A stretch of DNA of 64,000 bases from Priestia taiwanensis. Lineage in GTDB: Bacteria > Bacillota > Bacilli > Bacillales > Bacillaceae_G. Positions 45,623 to 54,342 of the stretch are shown here, one piece after another. Numbering within the stretch: position 1 is the stretch's first letter; every line of letters begins with the position of its first letter. The translations under genes were made by a program, and so were the position numbers. The notes below the pieces were generated by a model. It was not told the origin of the DNA, ran no database searches, and worked only from the letters and a program-made list of their open reading frames with translations. Where the stretch lies: assembly GCF_014638355.1 (NCBI RefSeq), contig NZ_BMFK01000001.1, forward strand, positions 2,185,160 to 2,249,159. Reading direction: 5' to 3'.

Positions 45623-45666
45623 AACACCCCTTTCATTTTTTAGAATAGCCAAATGAAAGGGGTGTT
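45623..45666 (-). terminator. 16-bp hairpin between yheA and the DUF1540 gene containing a ribosome site
   Basis: AACACCCCTTTCATTT pairs perfectly with AAATGAAAGGGGTGTT (45623-45638 with 45651-45666), 12-base loop. On the minus strand a TTTTTC tail follows and the DUF1540 ATG comes only 4 bases after the stem. The SD is in the stem. Confidence 0.85.
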
Positions 45667-45675
45667 AACCAAAAA

Positions 45676-46026
45676 TTATTTTTGTACGCCGTATAATGTT
45701 TCAAGTGGTTGCATGATGATTTTGTTTAAATCCATCACCAACATGTTTACACGTTGCTCTGCTTGCATTAAGGCAGAAATGTTAACATCTTGCTGAACAC
45801 GTGTTACGATTGCTTGTGCTTTCTCGTTATCTTCTTCTGAAAGCTGCTCGCCTTGCATCATTTTTTGTTGAAGTTCCATTTGCATGTTACGGAACTCTTC
45901 GAATAATACTTTTGTTTCCTCGTTTGCAAATACTTTCTCATATTGTTCTTGTAACGCAATAAAGTCTTCGTTCTCCTTTAATGCATGTTGTAATGTGTAC
46001 GCAATATCATGAATGTTCGTTGCCAT
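45676..46026 (-). CDS. yheA: YheA, YlbF/YmcA family protein
   Basis: A 116-residue all-helical protein of the Com_YlbF (YlbF/YmcA/YheA) family. Helical blocks NEETKVLFEEFRNMQMELQQKM and VNMLVMDLNKIIMQPLETLYG are visible. YlbF and YmcA form the RicAFT complex; the specific role of YheA is unknown. An AGGAGG site precedes the ATG, and the gene follows yheB by 53 bases. Confidence 0.92.
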   Translation of the reverse strand: MATNIHDIAYTLQHALKENEDFIALQEQYEKVFANEETKVLFEEFRNMQMELQQKMMQGEQLSEEDNEKAQAIVTRVQQDVNISALMQAEQRVNMLVMDLNKIIMQPLETLYGVQK

Positions 46027-46079
46027 TATGTAATCCTCCTAAAAAATACGCTTTTCTACGATAACAAAGCAGGTGCTTG

Positions 46080-47204
46080 TTACGAAATCAATAATAACAC
46101 AATTCCTTGCACAAGCCCAATTGCCCCCCCTAGTAATGCACCTAAGTATGTAATCATTTTTAATTCTTTTCTCGTAATGCCTAGTAACATTTCTTCTAGA
46201 CGTGCTGTCGGGAAAGAATCAACTTGCTCTTTCACTAACTGTTCGACTTGTAATGCGCCTAATACTTCATGTATATGCCTATGTGCATACTGAAGTACCT
46301 TATCCACTAACACCGGTATTTTCTCTTTGATAGGCTCTTTGTATGATGCAACAAGTTCATTCAATTGCTTATCCCATAATGGTGCCGTTACATTCTTTTT
46401 CACAAAGGAAGAAATCGTCGATGCAATTGCATCAGCTTGAACATATTCTTCTACTTTCTTCATATCCCATTGCTTCACATTTTCGTATTCCTTCATTAAG
46501 ACAGAAGTCACCGTTTGACGCGTCCCATCATGCATCAGAAACTTCATTAGTTCTGGTTGTAACTTTTCACCTAAGTCCACATTTCCAAGTAACATTTGTG
46601 CAAAGCCACCAAGCATTCCTTTATTTAATAAGAAATCATTTGCCATTTTCGTTAAACGTTGCTTTCCTTCCTCACTCGCAAAATACGTTTGTGCTTTTAG
46701 CAAAATATATTCCGCTACTTCTGGTATCTTCTTCTCGACATTCTCTTGCCATTCACTCGGAATAATTTCGCCTACTTTCATATGACTGTTAGTATAGAAA
46801 TAGCGTTGAATCGTTTGCTGAATAAAACGATTCAGTTGATTATCTACGCTCAAATAGTCAATGCCTAGCTTGTCCATCACTTCTTTCACTGATTTCTCAC
46901 TTTCGAACCACTTCATTAATTCCACTTGAACAAACATCACAATTTTTTCTTTTAACGCTGGTTGCATTAACTTTGCTTCAATCGCATCTTTTGTTAGTAA
47001 ATGATCCACCACCATTTTTCCCATTTGCTCAGCTAACTCAGCTCGTCGTCTTGGTATTAGACCTGGTGTAAACGGAATACGAAACTTTCCAATATATTTC
47101 GGTTCATACGGCCTAAATAACATCTTTATTGCTAAGGAGTTCGTATAACCACCAATTGCGGCCCCTAATCCTACCGTAAACAAAATTTGCATTAACGCAT
47201 TCAT
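46080..47204 (-). CDS. yheB: YheB, UPF0754/DUF445 membrane protein
   Basis: A 374-residue protein with a hydrophobic N-terminus (ILFTVGLGAAIGGYTNSLAIKMLFRP), a long soluble helical middle and a C-terminal hydrophobic segment (LGALLGGAIGLVQGIVLLL), so both ends are membrane-anchored. NSLAIKMLFRPY and RIPFTPGLIPRRR are hallmarks of the DUF445 group. AGGAGGATGACAG precedes the ATG. Probably co-transcribed with yheA. In B. subtilis it is sporulation-associated by expression; function not known. Confidence 0.9.
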   Translation of the reverse strand: MNALMQILFTVGLGAAIGGYTNSLAIKMLFRPYEPKYIGKFRIPFTPGLIPRRRAELAEQMGKMVVDHLLTKDAIEAKLMQPALKEKIVMFVQVELMKWFESEKSVKEVMDKLGIDYLSVDNQLNRFIQQTIQRYFYTNSHMKVGEIIPSEWQENVEKKIPEVAEYILLKAQTYFASEEGKQRLTKMANDFLLNKGMLGGFAQMLLGNVDLGEKLQPELMKFLMHDGTRQTVTSVLMKEYENVKQWDMKKVEEYVQADAIASTISSFVKKNVTAPLWDKQLNELVASYKEPIKEKIPVLVDKVLQYAHRHIHEVLGALQVEQLVKEQVDSFPTARLEEMLLGITRKELKMITYLGALLGGAIGLVQGIVLLLIS

Positions 47205-47484
47205 CTGTCATCCTCCTATTTTTACATACCTATCTATTGTATAAAATACTTTCTTTTCCCATTTCTCTCTCTCCTCTACACATGTAAAAGGAAACTGGTG
47301 AATATAATTATATAATGAACAATTCGTATTTCCTACCATTCTTACACAAGAATTATCAATACGAATTTTGCTTTTATACGTAGGCAAATTCACCTCATCT
47401 TTTGCATATATAAGAATGATATCTGGCACCTATCCTATAGGTTAAATCAAATAAGAACCTTCAAATAAAAAGGAGTGATTTTTC
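47205..47484. other. divergent promoter region between yheB and yheC
   Basis: A 280-base AT-rich gap. The yheB ribosome site is at 47209-47215. A TATACAAT-like -10 box near 47225-47245 faces yheB, and yheC has an AAGGAG site at 47470-47476. A minus-strand ORF inside lacks a ribosome site. No exact sigma-E, K or G promoter could be placed. Confidence 0.4.
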
Positions 47485-48558
47485 TTGTTAACACTTGGAA
47501 TATTATCATTTGACATCAGCAAAGAGCAGGAATACTTCACAGAAATTGCAAGGCGTGCGGGAAATTATAATATGGAAGTTGTATGTTTTTCCCCTAGTAA
47601 CATTGAGCCAAGTACCGAAATGGTAACCGGTCTTGCATTTGACGACTCAAAAGATAAGTGGAAAGAGAAAAGTTTCCCAATACCTTCCTATTTATATGAC
47701 CGTTGCTTCTACACAAAGCCTATTACGAAACGCCATAAGCCAATTGTAGAATGGCTTAAGAAACGACCAAATACGTTCTTTCTCGGCTATGGGTTACCGG
47801 ACAAACTCCACATTCATCACTTAATATCCGAACATGAGTTGTTAAAGGCATACTTACCAAAAACAACACTCGTGGATACGCCACAAACAATACTTACCAC
47901 GCTACAAAAAAAGAAGAAGCTCCTCTTAAAACCAGCGAGCGGAGCAGGAGGGCGAGGCATTTATTTATTCACCTTCAAAAAAGGGAACATACACGTCCAC
48001 ACACAAAAAGGAGAAGAACTCATTACTAAGACTTTTGAGGAAAAAGCATTTATCCGTTTCTTAACTGTTCTTCTCAAAAAACGTACGTATATCACACAGC
48101 CATTCCTATCTTTACAAGATGTGACCAACTGCCCATTCGACCTCCGTCTTTTCTTACAAAAAAACAAACATGGTAAGTGGATAACAAGAGGAGTCGGTGT
48201 ACGAAAAGGAAAAGAAGATCATCTCGTTTCTAACTTAAGCGCAGGTGCTTCTATTATTCCTTACAAAGAATGGAAGCGACAATATACTCCACGAGAAGTA
48301 CTTCTTATTGAAGATGCTATCCAAACAATTTCACGTATTCTCCCCCTTCATTTAGAGAATACTTCTTCACCACTATTCGAGCTCGGTATCGATATTGGCA
48401 TTGATCAAAAATGTGCTATTTGGCTATTAGATATTAACTCAAAACCTGGACGGAAAGTATTATTAACTATTAATCCACCCATTAAAGAAGAGCTATATCA
48501 TGCGCCGCTACAATATTGTTCCTTTTTAGCTTACCTAAACGCAAAGGAAAGAAGGTAA
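47485..48558 (+). CDS. yheC: YheC-type ATP-grasp coat-associated protein
   Basis: A 357-residue ATP-grasp-fold protein (YheC/YheD family), described in B. subtilis as endospore coat-associated. The ATP-binding loop is KKLLLKPASGAGGRGIYLF, with later DLRLFLQKN and DIGIDQKCAIWLLDINSKPGR, the metal-binding end of the fold. Start is TTG 47485, about 7 bases after AAGGAGTGA. It is followed 8 bases later by yheD. Substrate unknown. Confidence 0.88.
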   Translation: MLTLGILSFDISKEQEYFTEIARRAGNYNMEVVCFSPSNIEPSTEMVTGLAFDDSKDKWKEKSFPIPSYLYDRCFYTKPITKRHKPIVEWLKKRPNTFFLGYGLPDKLHIHHLISEHELLKAYLPKTTLVDTPQTILTTLQKKKKLLLKPASGAGGRGIYLFTFKKGNIHVHTQKGEELITKTFEEKAFIRFLTVLLKKRTYITQPFLSLQDVTNCPFDLRLFLQKNKHGKWITRGVGVRKGKEDHLVSNLSAGASIIPYKEWKRQYTPREVLLIEDAIQTISRILPLHLENTSSPLFELGIDIGIDQKCAIWLLDINSKPGRKVLLTINPPIKEELYHAPLQYCSFLAYLNAKERR

Positions 48559-48565
48559 CGACTAT

Positions 48566-49927
48566 ATGAATATGTCCTCGTATCGTATCATGAAAAAAGA
48601 AACGAAGCATGCAACAATTCTTTTACCAAAAACAATAAATATCCCACACTCTATTACGCATATTAGCTTCGGTACAACCGTCATTCCTTGTAAGTTCACC
48701 ACAACAAATACACTTACTGACACAATCGCCATCCCAGCAGATCTATTTGATGCCTTGCATATTCCCTTTGAAACACTATCACCAATTTTCTTTGATGAAG
48801 ACACATTACACATTGGACCACTCATTGGAATGTTCACAGCTGGGCTGACAAACTCTTCTTCTGAACCAATTGGAGCTCGTTCTTCTTTCTTTGCGGACTT
48901 ATTATCACTTCATCCTACTGCATCATATAGTTTTGTCTTTAGCGTCCATAGCATAAAGTGGAGCGAAGGCCTAATTAACGGACTTTTCTATATGGACGGA
49001 AAATGGCAAGAATATATCGTTCCATTCCCACATGTTGTGTACGATCGGCTACCAAATCGTAAGACGGAAAATCACCTTCGTATTCAACGAGTCAAACACC
49101 GCCTTCAAAAAGAATATATGATTCCGTGGTTTAATCCTGGCTTCTTTAATAAATGGGATATTTACCAAAAACTAAAAACAAATAAAGAAATAAATACTTA
49201 CTTACCAGAAACAGCACTGTTCACATCGTTTAGCCGTGTTGAAACAATGCTTGCCGAACATCAGCATCTATATATTAAACCAACAAACGGAAGCTTAGGC
49301 TCTCGCGTCTATCAAATTCGCTATGAACGAGAAGAGGAAGCTTATTTTTGTCGTTTCTATCAAAATAATAAAAAGAAATTGCATAAGTACCGAACTCTTG
49401 AACAACTGGTCAATCATTTATTTAAAGACCAACAACTACGTGATTTTATCGTTCAACAAGGTATTTCTCTTCTACGCTTTGATCAGCAATCAGTTGACTT
49501 CCGTGTACACACAAATAAAGACCGAAGTGGCAACTGGAAGCTAAGTGCTATCGCCGCAAAAGTAGCAAGTAGAGGAAGCATGACAACACATGTAACATTC
49601 GGCGGGGAAGTAAAATCACTTGAAGAGCTTTTCAGTGATCCAATACACCGAGCTGAGATGTATACAAAAATCTCGCAAGCAGCTATTTCATTAAGTGAAG
49701 CAATTGATAAAGTTATTGATGGATATATCGGAGAAATCGGCTTTGATATTGGCATCGACAAAGAATACAATGTCTGGTTATTTGAAGCAAACTCTAAGCC
49801 AGGACGGACAATTTTCAATCATCCGCCTCTTCAAAAATACAATTCTTTAACGAAAAACTTATTCCTATCCTATGCAACGTATTTAACCGAGCAAAGTCTT
49901 CTTCGTCCCGTCGAGATATATTCCTAA
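48566..49927 (+). CDS. yheD: YheD-type ATP-grasp coat-associated protein
   Basis: A 453-residue paralogue of the upstream gene with an extra N-terminal domain of about 100 residues. ATP-grasp features: HLYIKPTNGSLGSRVYQI, DFRVHTNKDRSGNW, and GEIGFDIGIDKEYNVWLFEANSKPGR. The shared DINSKPGR/EANSKPGR block suggests intact metal and nucleotide sites, so an amide- or ligase-type reaction in spore coat assembly is plausible but unproven. An intergenic hairpin terminator follows. Confidence 0.88.
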   Translation: MNMSSYRIMKKETKHATILLPKTINIPHSITHISFGTTVIPCKFTTTNTLTDTIAIPADLFDALHIPFETLSPIFFDEDTLHIGPLIGMFTAGLTNSSSEPIGARSSFFADLLSLHPTASYSFVFSVHSIKWSEGLINGLFYMDGKWQEYIVPFPHVVYDRLPNRKTENHLRIQRVKHRLQKEYMIPWFNPGFFNKWDIYQKLKTNKEINTYLPETALFTSFSRVETMLAEHQHLYIKPTNGSLGSRVYQIRYEREEEAYFCRFYQNNKKKLHKYRTLEQLVNHLFKDQQLRDFIVQQGISLLRFDQQSVDFRVHTNKDRSGNWKLSAIAAKVASRGSMTTHVTFGGEVKSLEELFSDPIHRAEMYTKISQAAISLSEAIDKVIDGYIGEIGFDIGIDKEYNVWLFEANSKPGRTIFNHPPLQKYNSLTKNLFLSYATYLTEQSLLRPVEIYS

Positions 49928-49930
49928 CAA

Positions 49931-49971
49931 AAAGTCGTATGCAAGAATATCCTCTTCCTGCATACGACTTT
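49931..49971. terminator. bidirectional terminator after yheD
   Basis: AAAGTCGTATGCA / TGCATACGACTTT, perfect 13-bp stem, between convergent genes. Confidence 0.85.
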
Positions 49972-49972
49972 C

Positions 49973-50215
49973 CTATACATATGGAACTTCTATACGATAA
50001 TCTTCTCCACAAGAAGAACAATAATAAAGGTGTATACACGACGATGTTGGATCATGTTGCACACCGTCCACTTGCTCTAATATACTCATATCCAAATACG
50101 GACTATAGTTATCTAAGTAATCGACTACTTTCCCCGTATCAATCATTTCTGCCGCACATGTTGAGCACGTATACATGTTTTCATTCATTCCATTACAATT
50201 TGGACAAAAACTCAT
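49973..50215 (-). CDS. small zinc-ribbon-like protein
   Basis: An 80-residue acidic protein with three CxxC pairs: FCPNCNG, YTCSTCAAE and YYCSSCGED, so one or two zinc-binding sites are likely. The linker is rich in Asp and Tyr. It lies next to coat and SASP genes, which suggests but does not prove a sporulation link. A GGAGGA-type site precedes the ATG. Family not recognised. Confidence 0.78.
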   Translation of the reverse strand: MSFCPNCNGMNENMYTCSTCAAEMIDTGKVVDYLDNYSPYLDMSILEQVDGVQHDPTSSCIHLYYCSSCGEDYRIEVPYV

Positions 50216-50324
50216 GATGATCCTCCCTACTAAATAAACGTATTTCTCCTAGTATGAAATAGATCATAAAATGCTATACGATTCTTTCATACAAGATTAT
50301 TACATTAATTACCAATAAATATCA

Positions 50325-50355
50325 TACATAGAGAAGAATCCAACAAACCATAATA
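50325..50355 (+). promoter_or_regulatory. sigma-G-type promoter for the SASP gene
   Basis: TACATA at 50325-50330, an 18-base spacer and CATAATA at 50349-50355. This fits the forespore sigma-G pattern (TGNATA-N17-18-CATANTA) with one mismatch in the -35 box, about 110 bases before the SASP start. Confidence 0.6.
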
Positions 50356-50465
50356 CTAGTAAGCAACAACCACTCAATGGATTAGAACTACTAAGTAGTT
50401 AGTTTCTACTGGTGCAAATCCAGCTAATCCAACCAAAACAAACTTAAATAGGAGATGACTCATAC

Positions 50466-50669
50466 ATGTCAAACAACAAAAGTTCAAACCAATTAGCAGT
50501 GTATGGAGCTCAACAAGCAATCGATCAAATGAAGTACGAAATCGCTAGTGAATTTGGTGTTCAATTAGGACCAGATGCAACTTCTCGCGCTAACGGATCA
50601 GTTGGTGGAGAAATTACAAAACGTCTAGTTCAAATGGCTGAGCAACAATTAGGCGGCTTCCAAAAATAA
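50466..50669 (+). CDS. alpha/beta-type small acid-soluble spore protein
   Basis: A 67-residue DNA-protecting spore protein that saturates forespore DNA and is degraded on germination. The germination protease site EIASEF is at residues 25-30 and the conserved [21 protein letters not shown] block spans the second helix. AGGAG lies about 11 bases before the ATG. Position is next to yheD as for B. subtilis sspB, and a strong terminator follows. Confidence 0.96.
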   Translation: MSNNKSSNQLAVYGAQQAIDQMKYEIASEFGVQLGPDATSRANGSVGGEITKRLVQMAEQQLGGFQK

Positions 50670-50694
50670 TTTAACAATTTCATACAATGGCTAT

Positions 50695-50723
50695 AAGCCC
50701 CCAGGCGCTCGCTTGGGGGCTTT
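50695..50723 (+). terminator. terminator after the SASP gene
   Basis: AAGCCCCCAGGCG / CGCTTGGGGGCTT with a 2-3 base loop and T residues following. Confidence 0.88.
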
Positions 50724-50766
50724 CAAATATGCCGTCTATCATAGACTTTTCCATTCCACCTTATAC

Positions 50767-51612
50767 TTACAAAAATTTCACCGCTTTTTTTGTTTTTTCT
50801 AATTGATTTACAACAAAATCGTATTGTGAAGAAGAGTACGTGAAGAAAACAATATCTACAACGAGTAATTGTGCAAACCGTGAGCTTGTAGCCGCACTAC
50901 GAATGTGTGCTTCTGGAGCGCGAGCTGTAAATAAAGACACATCTGCTAACTCACATATTTTGCTATTCCCTAAACGAGAAAGGCTCATTGTTGGAATGCT
51001 TAATTCTTTTGCTGTTTTCATTAAATCTAGAACGTCTTTTGTTTCACCACTATAGGATATTCCCCAAAATAATGCCTTCTCTGACTGAGTAGCCATTGCA
51101 ACAGCTAAAACATGACGATCTGAGATAGCAAAAGCCTTTTTACCTAAGCGAAGCCATTTCTGTGCAATATCTTCAGCGATGAGAAACGAAGCGCCAACCC
51201 CATATATATAGAGTACGTCAGCCTCATTCAACATTTCAACTGCTTCTTCAATGACTTCTATCTTTAATTGCCCGACTGTATCGTGTAATGTTTGGACAGT
51301 ATTAGATAATGTTTTATCAATAACGGAAGAAACACCTTCATTCGGTTCAATATCGAAGTATCCTACAACTGCCGAATGGCCGATTTCTGCAAATAAACGT
51401 GCCTTCAAATCAGGAAAGCCTGTTACACCTAATGAACGACAAAAGCGAACAACAGCCGCACTACTCGCTTCAGCTTCTTTCGCTAACTGATGAATCGTCA
51501 TTTTTGTCACTTCTTTTGGATGTGCAAGAATATACTCACCTATTTTTTGTTCTGAAGATGGTAAGTCTTTCAGAGCTAGTTGAATCTGTGCTTGCATACT
51601 ATTTATCGTCAA
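50767..51612 (-). CDS. murR: RpiR/MurR family transcriptional regulator
   Basis: A 281-residue regulator with an N-terminal RpiR-type HTH (MTIHQLAKEAEASSAAVVRFCRSLG) and a C-terminal SIS domain that binds a sugar phosphate (ADVLYIYGVGASFLIAED, WGISYSGETKDVL). Adjacent murP and murQ make MurNAc-6-phosphate the likely ligand. Start TTG 51612 is 7 bases after AAGGGTG; an ATG five codons later lacks a ribosome site. Last gene of murQ-murP-murR. Confidence 0.9.
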   Translation of the reverse strand: MTINSMQAQIQLALKDLPSSEQKIGEYILAHPKEVTKMTIHQLAKEAEASSAAVVRFCRSLGVTGFPDLKARLFAEIGHSAVVGYFDIEPNEGVSSVIDKTLSNTVQTLHDTVGQLKIEVIEEAVEMLNEADVLYIYGVGASFLIAEDIAQKWLRLGKKAFAISDRHVLAVAMATQSEKALFWGISYSGETKDVLDLMKTAKELSIPTMSLSRLGNSKICELADVSLFTARAPEAHIRSAATSSRFAQLLVVDIVFFTYSSSQYDFVVNQLEKTKKAVKFL

Positions 51613-51772
51613 ATGACTTCACCCTTTCATTTTTTATGCGAACAAGTTATTTTTCATCTATTATATAGAAAAACACCTTGTTCCAAAAGAAAAACCTTAT
51701 CTAATAAAAAAAGAAGCCTCCCAAAGTCCAAACTTCAACTTATGAGGGCTCCTTTCTATAAAAATTATGTTA

Positions 51773-53194
51773 TTATTCTTGCTCCACCATTGCCTCTTTC
51801 GGTACACCGAAGAAATACGTAAGAACAAATCCTGCAGCATAACCAGCTACTAATCCAATTACATAGTTCATCCATCCTCCGTTGGCGATAAGGGGAATTA
51901 ACGCAACTCCAGATGGTCCAATCGCGATTGCACCAACTTGGCCAAGCAAGCCAATTACAGCTCCACCAATACCGCCACCAATACACGCTGTAATAAATGG
52001 ACGTCCTAATGGTAATGTGACACCATAAATAAGTGGTTCGCCAATTCCTAGAATACCTACTGGAAGTGCTCCTTTAATCATATTCGTTAATGATTGATTC
52101 TTCCTACAACGCATCCATAATGCAATCGCTGCACCAACTTGTCCAGCGCCAGCCATTGATAAAATAGGAAGTAATTGAGTCGCACCAGTAGCGTTGATCA
52201 TTTCAATATGAATTGGTAGCAACACTTGATGTAAACCAAGCATTACTAATGGAAGGAACGATGCTCCCAACACAAAACCTGATACAACACCGCCGTGTAC
52301 TAATAACCAATTAATTGCGCCAAGTAAGTTATTTGAGATAAAACCTGCAAATGGCATAATGAAGAAAATTGTTGCCAATCCAACTACTAATAATCCAATA
52401 GTAGGCGTTACAATAATATCAATAGAATCTGGAACAAACTTACGTAGTTGTTTTTCAACGATTGAGAAAATCCATACTGCGAATAATACGCCTAACACGC
52501 CACCTTGACCAGATGTCAGCGGATCACCCGTAAAAATATTTGTAATCGCCGTATCAGGTGTCACGCCAGTTAACAGCGTTACACCACCAATTACCCCACC
52601 TAGTGAAGGAGTAGCGCCAAATTCTTTGGCAGCATTAATCCCAACGTAAATCACTAAATAACTAAAAATCGCATTTTTAATAACATTCAACACCGTTACA
52701 TATTGTTGCCATGTGTGAGCATCTAAATTTCCTGCTGTAATATTATTAGATAGAATAGAAGCTATACCAGCAATTAATCCAGCTCCAACGAATGCTGGAA
52801 TCAACGGGATAAATATACTTCCGATTTTTCGTAGGAATGCTTTGAACGGTGTATTATTCTTTTTCTTTTGTTCTGCCTTCATTTGGGCACCTTTTGCCTG
52901 TAATTCCTCCGCAGAAGGTGTCTCATTCGTTGTGCTTCTCTTACTCTCAGATAGCAGGTTCGGAATTTCTTCTGCCACCTTTGTTACGACACCAGGACCA
53001 AGTATAATTTGATACGTTTCATCATCTACAACACCTAGTACTCCATGTATTTTTTTCACCGCTTCTTCATTAATAAGGTGCTTGTGAATTGGCGTAACAC
53101 GAAGACGTGTCATACAATTTGTAAAGGTTGATATATTCTCACTGCCGCCAATTGCCTCGATAATTTCTGAAGCCATCTTTTGATATTTACTCAT
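51773..53194 (-). CDS. murP: PTS EIIBC component, N-acetylmuramic acid-type
   Basis: A 473-residue glucose-family PTS permease: EIIB domain with the phosphorylated cysteine in FTNCMTRLRV, a flexible charged linker, then an EIIC domain of about ten membrane segments with conserved LGIGEPLIYGVTLPLGRP. No EIIA domain is fused, so a general EIIA must serve. Specificity for MurNAc is inferred from the adjacent murQ etherase gene. ATG 53194 is 6 bases after GGTG. Confidence 0.91.
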   Translation of the reverse strand: MSKYQKMASEIIEAIGGSENISTFTNCMTRLRVTPIHKHLINEEAVKKIHGVLGVVDDETYQIILGPGVVTKVAEEIPNLLSESKRSTTNETPSAEELQAKGAQMKAEQKKKNNTPFKAFLRKIGSIFIPLIPAFVGAGLIAGIASILSNNITAGNLDAHTWQQYVTVLNVIKNAIFSYLVIYVGINAAKEFGATPSLGGVIGGVTLLTGVTPDTAITNIFTGDPLTSGQGGVLGVLFAVWIFSIVEKQLRKFVPDSIDIIVTPTIGLLVVGLATIFFIMPFAGFISNNLLGAINWLLVHGGVVSGFVLGASFLPLVMLGLHQVLLPIHIEMINATGATQLLPILSMAGAGQVGAAIALWMRCRKNQSLTNMIKGALPVGILGIGEPLIYGVTLPLGRPFITACIGGGIGGAVIGLLGQVGAIAIGPSGVALIPLIANGGWMNYVIGLVAGYAAGFVLTYFFGVPKEAMVEQE

Positions 53195-53218
53195 TATAAT
53201 CACCACACTATCTATCGA

Positions 53219-54106
53219 TTATTGAACTGCTTTACGAATAAAACCTTTTGTTTCTTCTAGTCGTTTTATTGCTTCTTCTTTTGTGAAACCAGCTAAAATC
53301 ATTACAATCGCAATTTTTGGTTTGTTATCCGCTTTTGATAAATATGCTGTAGCTGTTTCATAATCACATGATGTCGCTTCCATCACGATACGCTTCGCCC
53401 GTTCTACAAGCTTCTCATTTGTTAGTTGGACGTCTACCATTAGGTTTCCATACACTTTTCCGATACCAATCATAGATGCGGTTGATAGCATATTACAAAT
53501 TAATTTCTGTGATGTACCTGCTTTTAACCGAGTTGAACCAGTTAAGACTTCTGAGCCACTAAGCACCTCAATTGCAATGTTAGCCACTTTTCCAATCGCA
53601 GATTCTTTGTTACAACTTACCGCAATTGTATTAGCCCCAATAGAATTCGCATACTTCAAACCACCAATCACGTATGGGGTACGTCCGCTAGCAGCTATTC
53701 CCACTACAATATCTTTATCTGTTAACGTAATATCTTGTAAATCTTGTACTCCTAATTCTTCTCTATCTTCTGCTCCTTCAACTGCTTTAATAAAAGCTTT
53801 TTCTCCACCAGCAATTAAACCAATTACTTCTTCAGGAGCTGTGCCAAAAGTCGGTGGACATTCTACCGCATCTAATAAGCCAATGCGCCCGCTTGTACCA
53901 GCCCCTATATAAATAAGGCGTCCATCGTTTCTTCTTGCCGCAATAATATGTTCTACAGCCTTCGCGATTTGTGGCAGTTCTTTTTTCACACTTTCTGCCA
54001 CACTTGCATCTTCTTCATTCATAACTGTAAGAAAATCTATTATTTTCATTTCATCTAAATTCATTGTTTTCTCATTTCGTTTCTCTGTCGTTAAATGCTC
54101 TAACAT
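53219..54106 (-). CDS. murQ: N-acetylmuramic acid 6-phosphate etherase
   Basis: Splits the lactyl ether of MurNAc-6-P to give GlcNAc-6-P and lactate, recovering cell-wall sugar. The 295-residue SIS-domain protein has LIYIGAGTSGRIGLLDAVECPPTFG and GIAASGRTPYVIGGL, the substrate-phosphate sites. ATG 54106 lies 6 bases after AAAGGGTG. First gene of the operon, with a cre and candidate operators upstream. Confidence 0.95.
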   Translation of the reverse strand: MLEHLTTEKRNEKTMNLDEMKIIDFLTVMNEEDASVAESVKKELPQIAKAVEHIIAARRNDGRLIYIGAGTSGRIGLLDAVECPPTFGTAPEEVIGLIAGGEKAFIKAVEGAEDREELGVQDLQDITLTDKDIVVGIAASGRTPYVIGGLKYANSIGANTIAVSCNKESAIGKVANIAIEVLSGSEVLTGSTRLKAGTSQKLICNMLSTASMIGIGKVYGNLMVDVQLTNEKLVERAKRIVMEATSCDYETATAYLSKADNKPKIAIVMILAGFTKEEAIKRLEETKGFIRKAVQ

Positions 54107-54131
54107 ATTTATCACCCTTTTAGGAAATTGT

Positions 54132-54145
54132 TGAAAACGTTTTCT
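54132..54145. promoter_or_regulatory. catabolite-responsive element (cre) in the murQPR leader
   Basis: TGAAAACGTTTTCT is a near-perfect palindromic CcpA site, 26 bases before the murQ ATG and just downstream of the predicted transcription start, so CcpA would block elongation or initiation in glucose. Confidence 0.8.
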
Positions 54146-54157
54146 TTTGATAAATTC

Positions 54158-54186
54158 ATCATAACAGCTATGAAATTTTATTTCAA
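54158..54186 (-). promoter_or_regulatory. sigma-A-type promoter for murQPR
   Basis: On the minus strand TTGAAA (54186-54181), a 17-base spacer and TATGAT (54163-54158), about 55 bases before murQ. Confidence 0.75.
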
Positions 54187-54217
54187 TTATTTATTTTTTA
54201 TTTTGAAATAAAATTTT
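54172..54217. promoter_or_regulatory. two palindromic GAAAT-N3-ATTTC sites over the mur promoter
   Basis: GAAATTTTATTTC at 54172-54184 is a GAAAT-N3-ATTTC palindrome over the promoter's -35 side; GAAATAAAATTTT at 54205-54217 is a near copy upstream. Together they also form a 12-bp inverted repeat. They are plausible MurR operators. Confidence 0.5.
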
Positions 54218-54256
54218 AAAAAAATGTGAACAAACCTTTGTTTTTATTTACAAATA

Positions 54257-54294
54257 GAAAAAGGAGAATTAGCATAATGCTGATTCTCCTTTAA
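54257..54294 (-). terminator. terminator after the CNNM/CBS gene
   Basis: AAAGGAGAAT..AGCAT / ATGCT..ATTCTCCTTT with one internal mismatch, and a T-rich tail on the minus strand. Confidence 0.7.
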
Positions 54295-54342
54295 TTAGTA
54301 GAAGCATGATAGTTTGTCTCTCAAAAAAAGAAAGAAGTAGCA

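Noticed and set aside
47208-47429. 73-residue minus-strand ORF upstream of yheB
   Set aside because: No ribosome site; it occupies the divergent promoter region and ends at the yheB SD.
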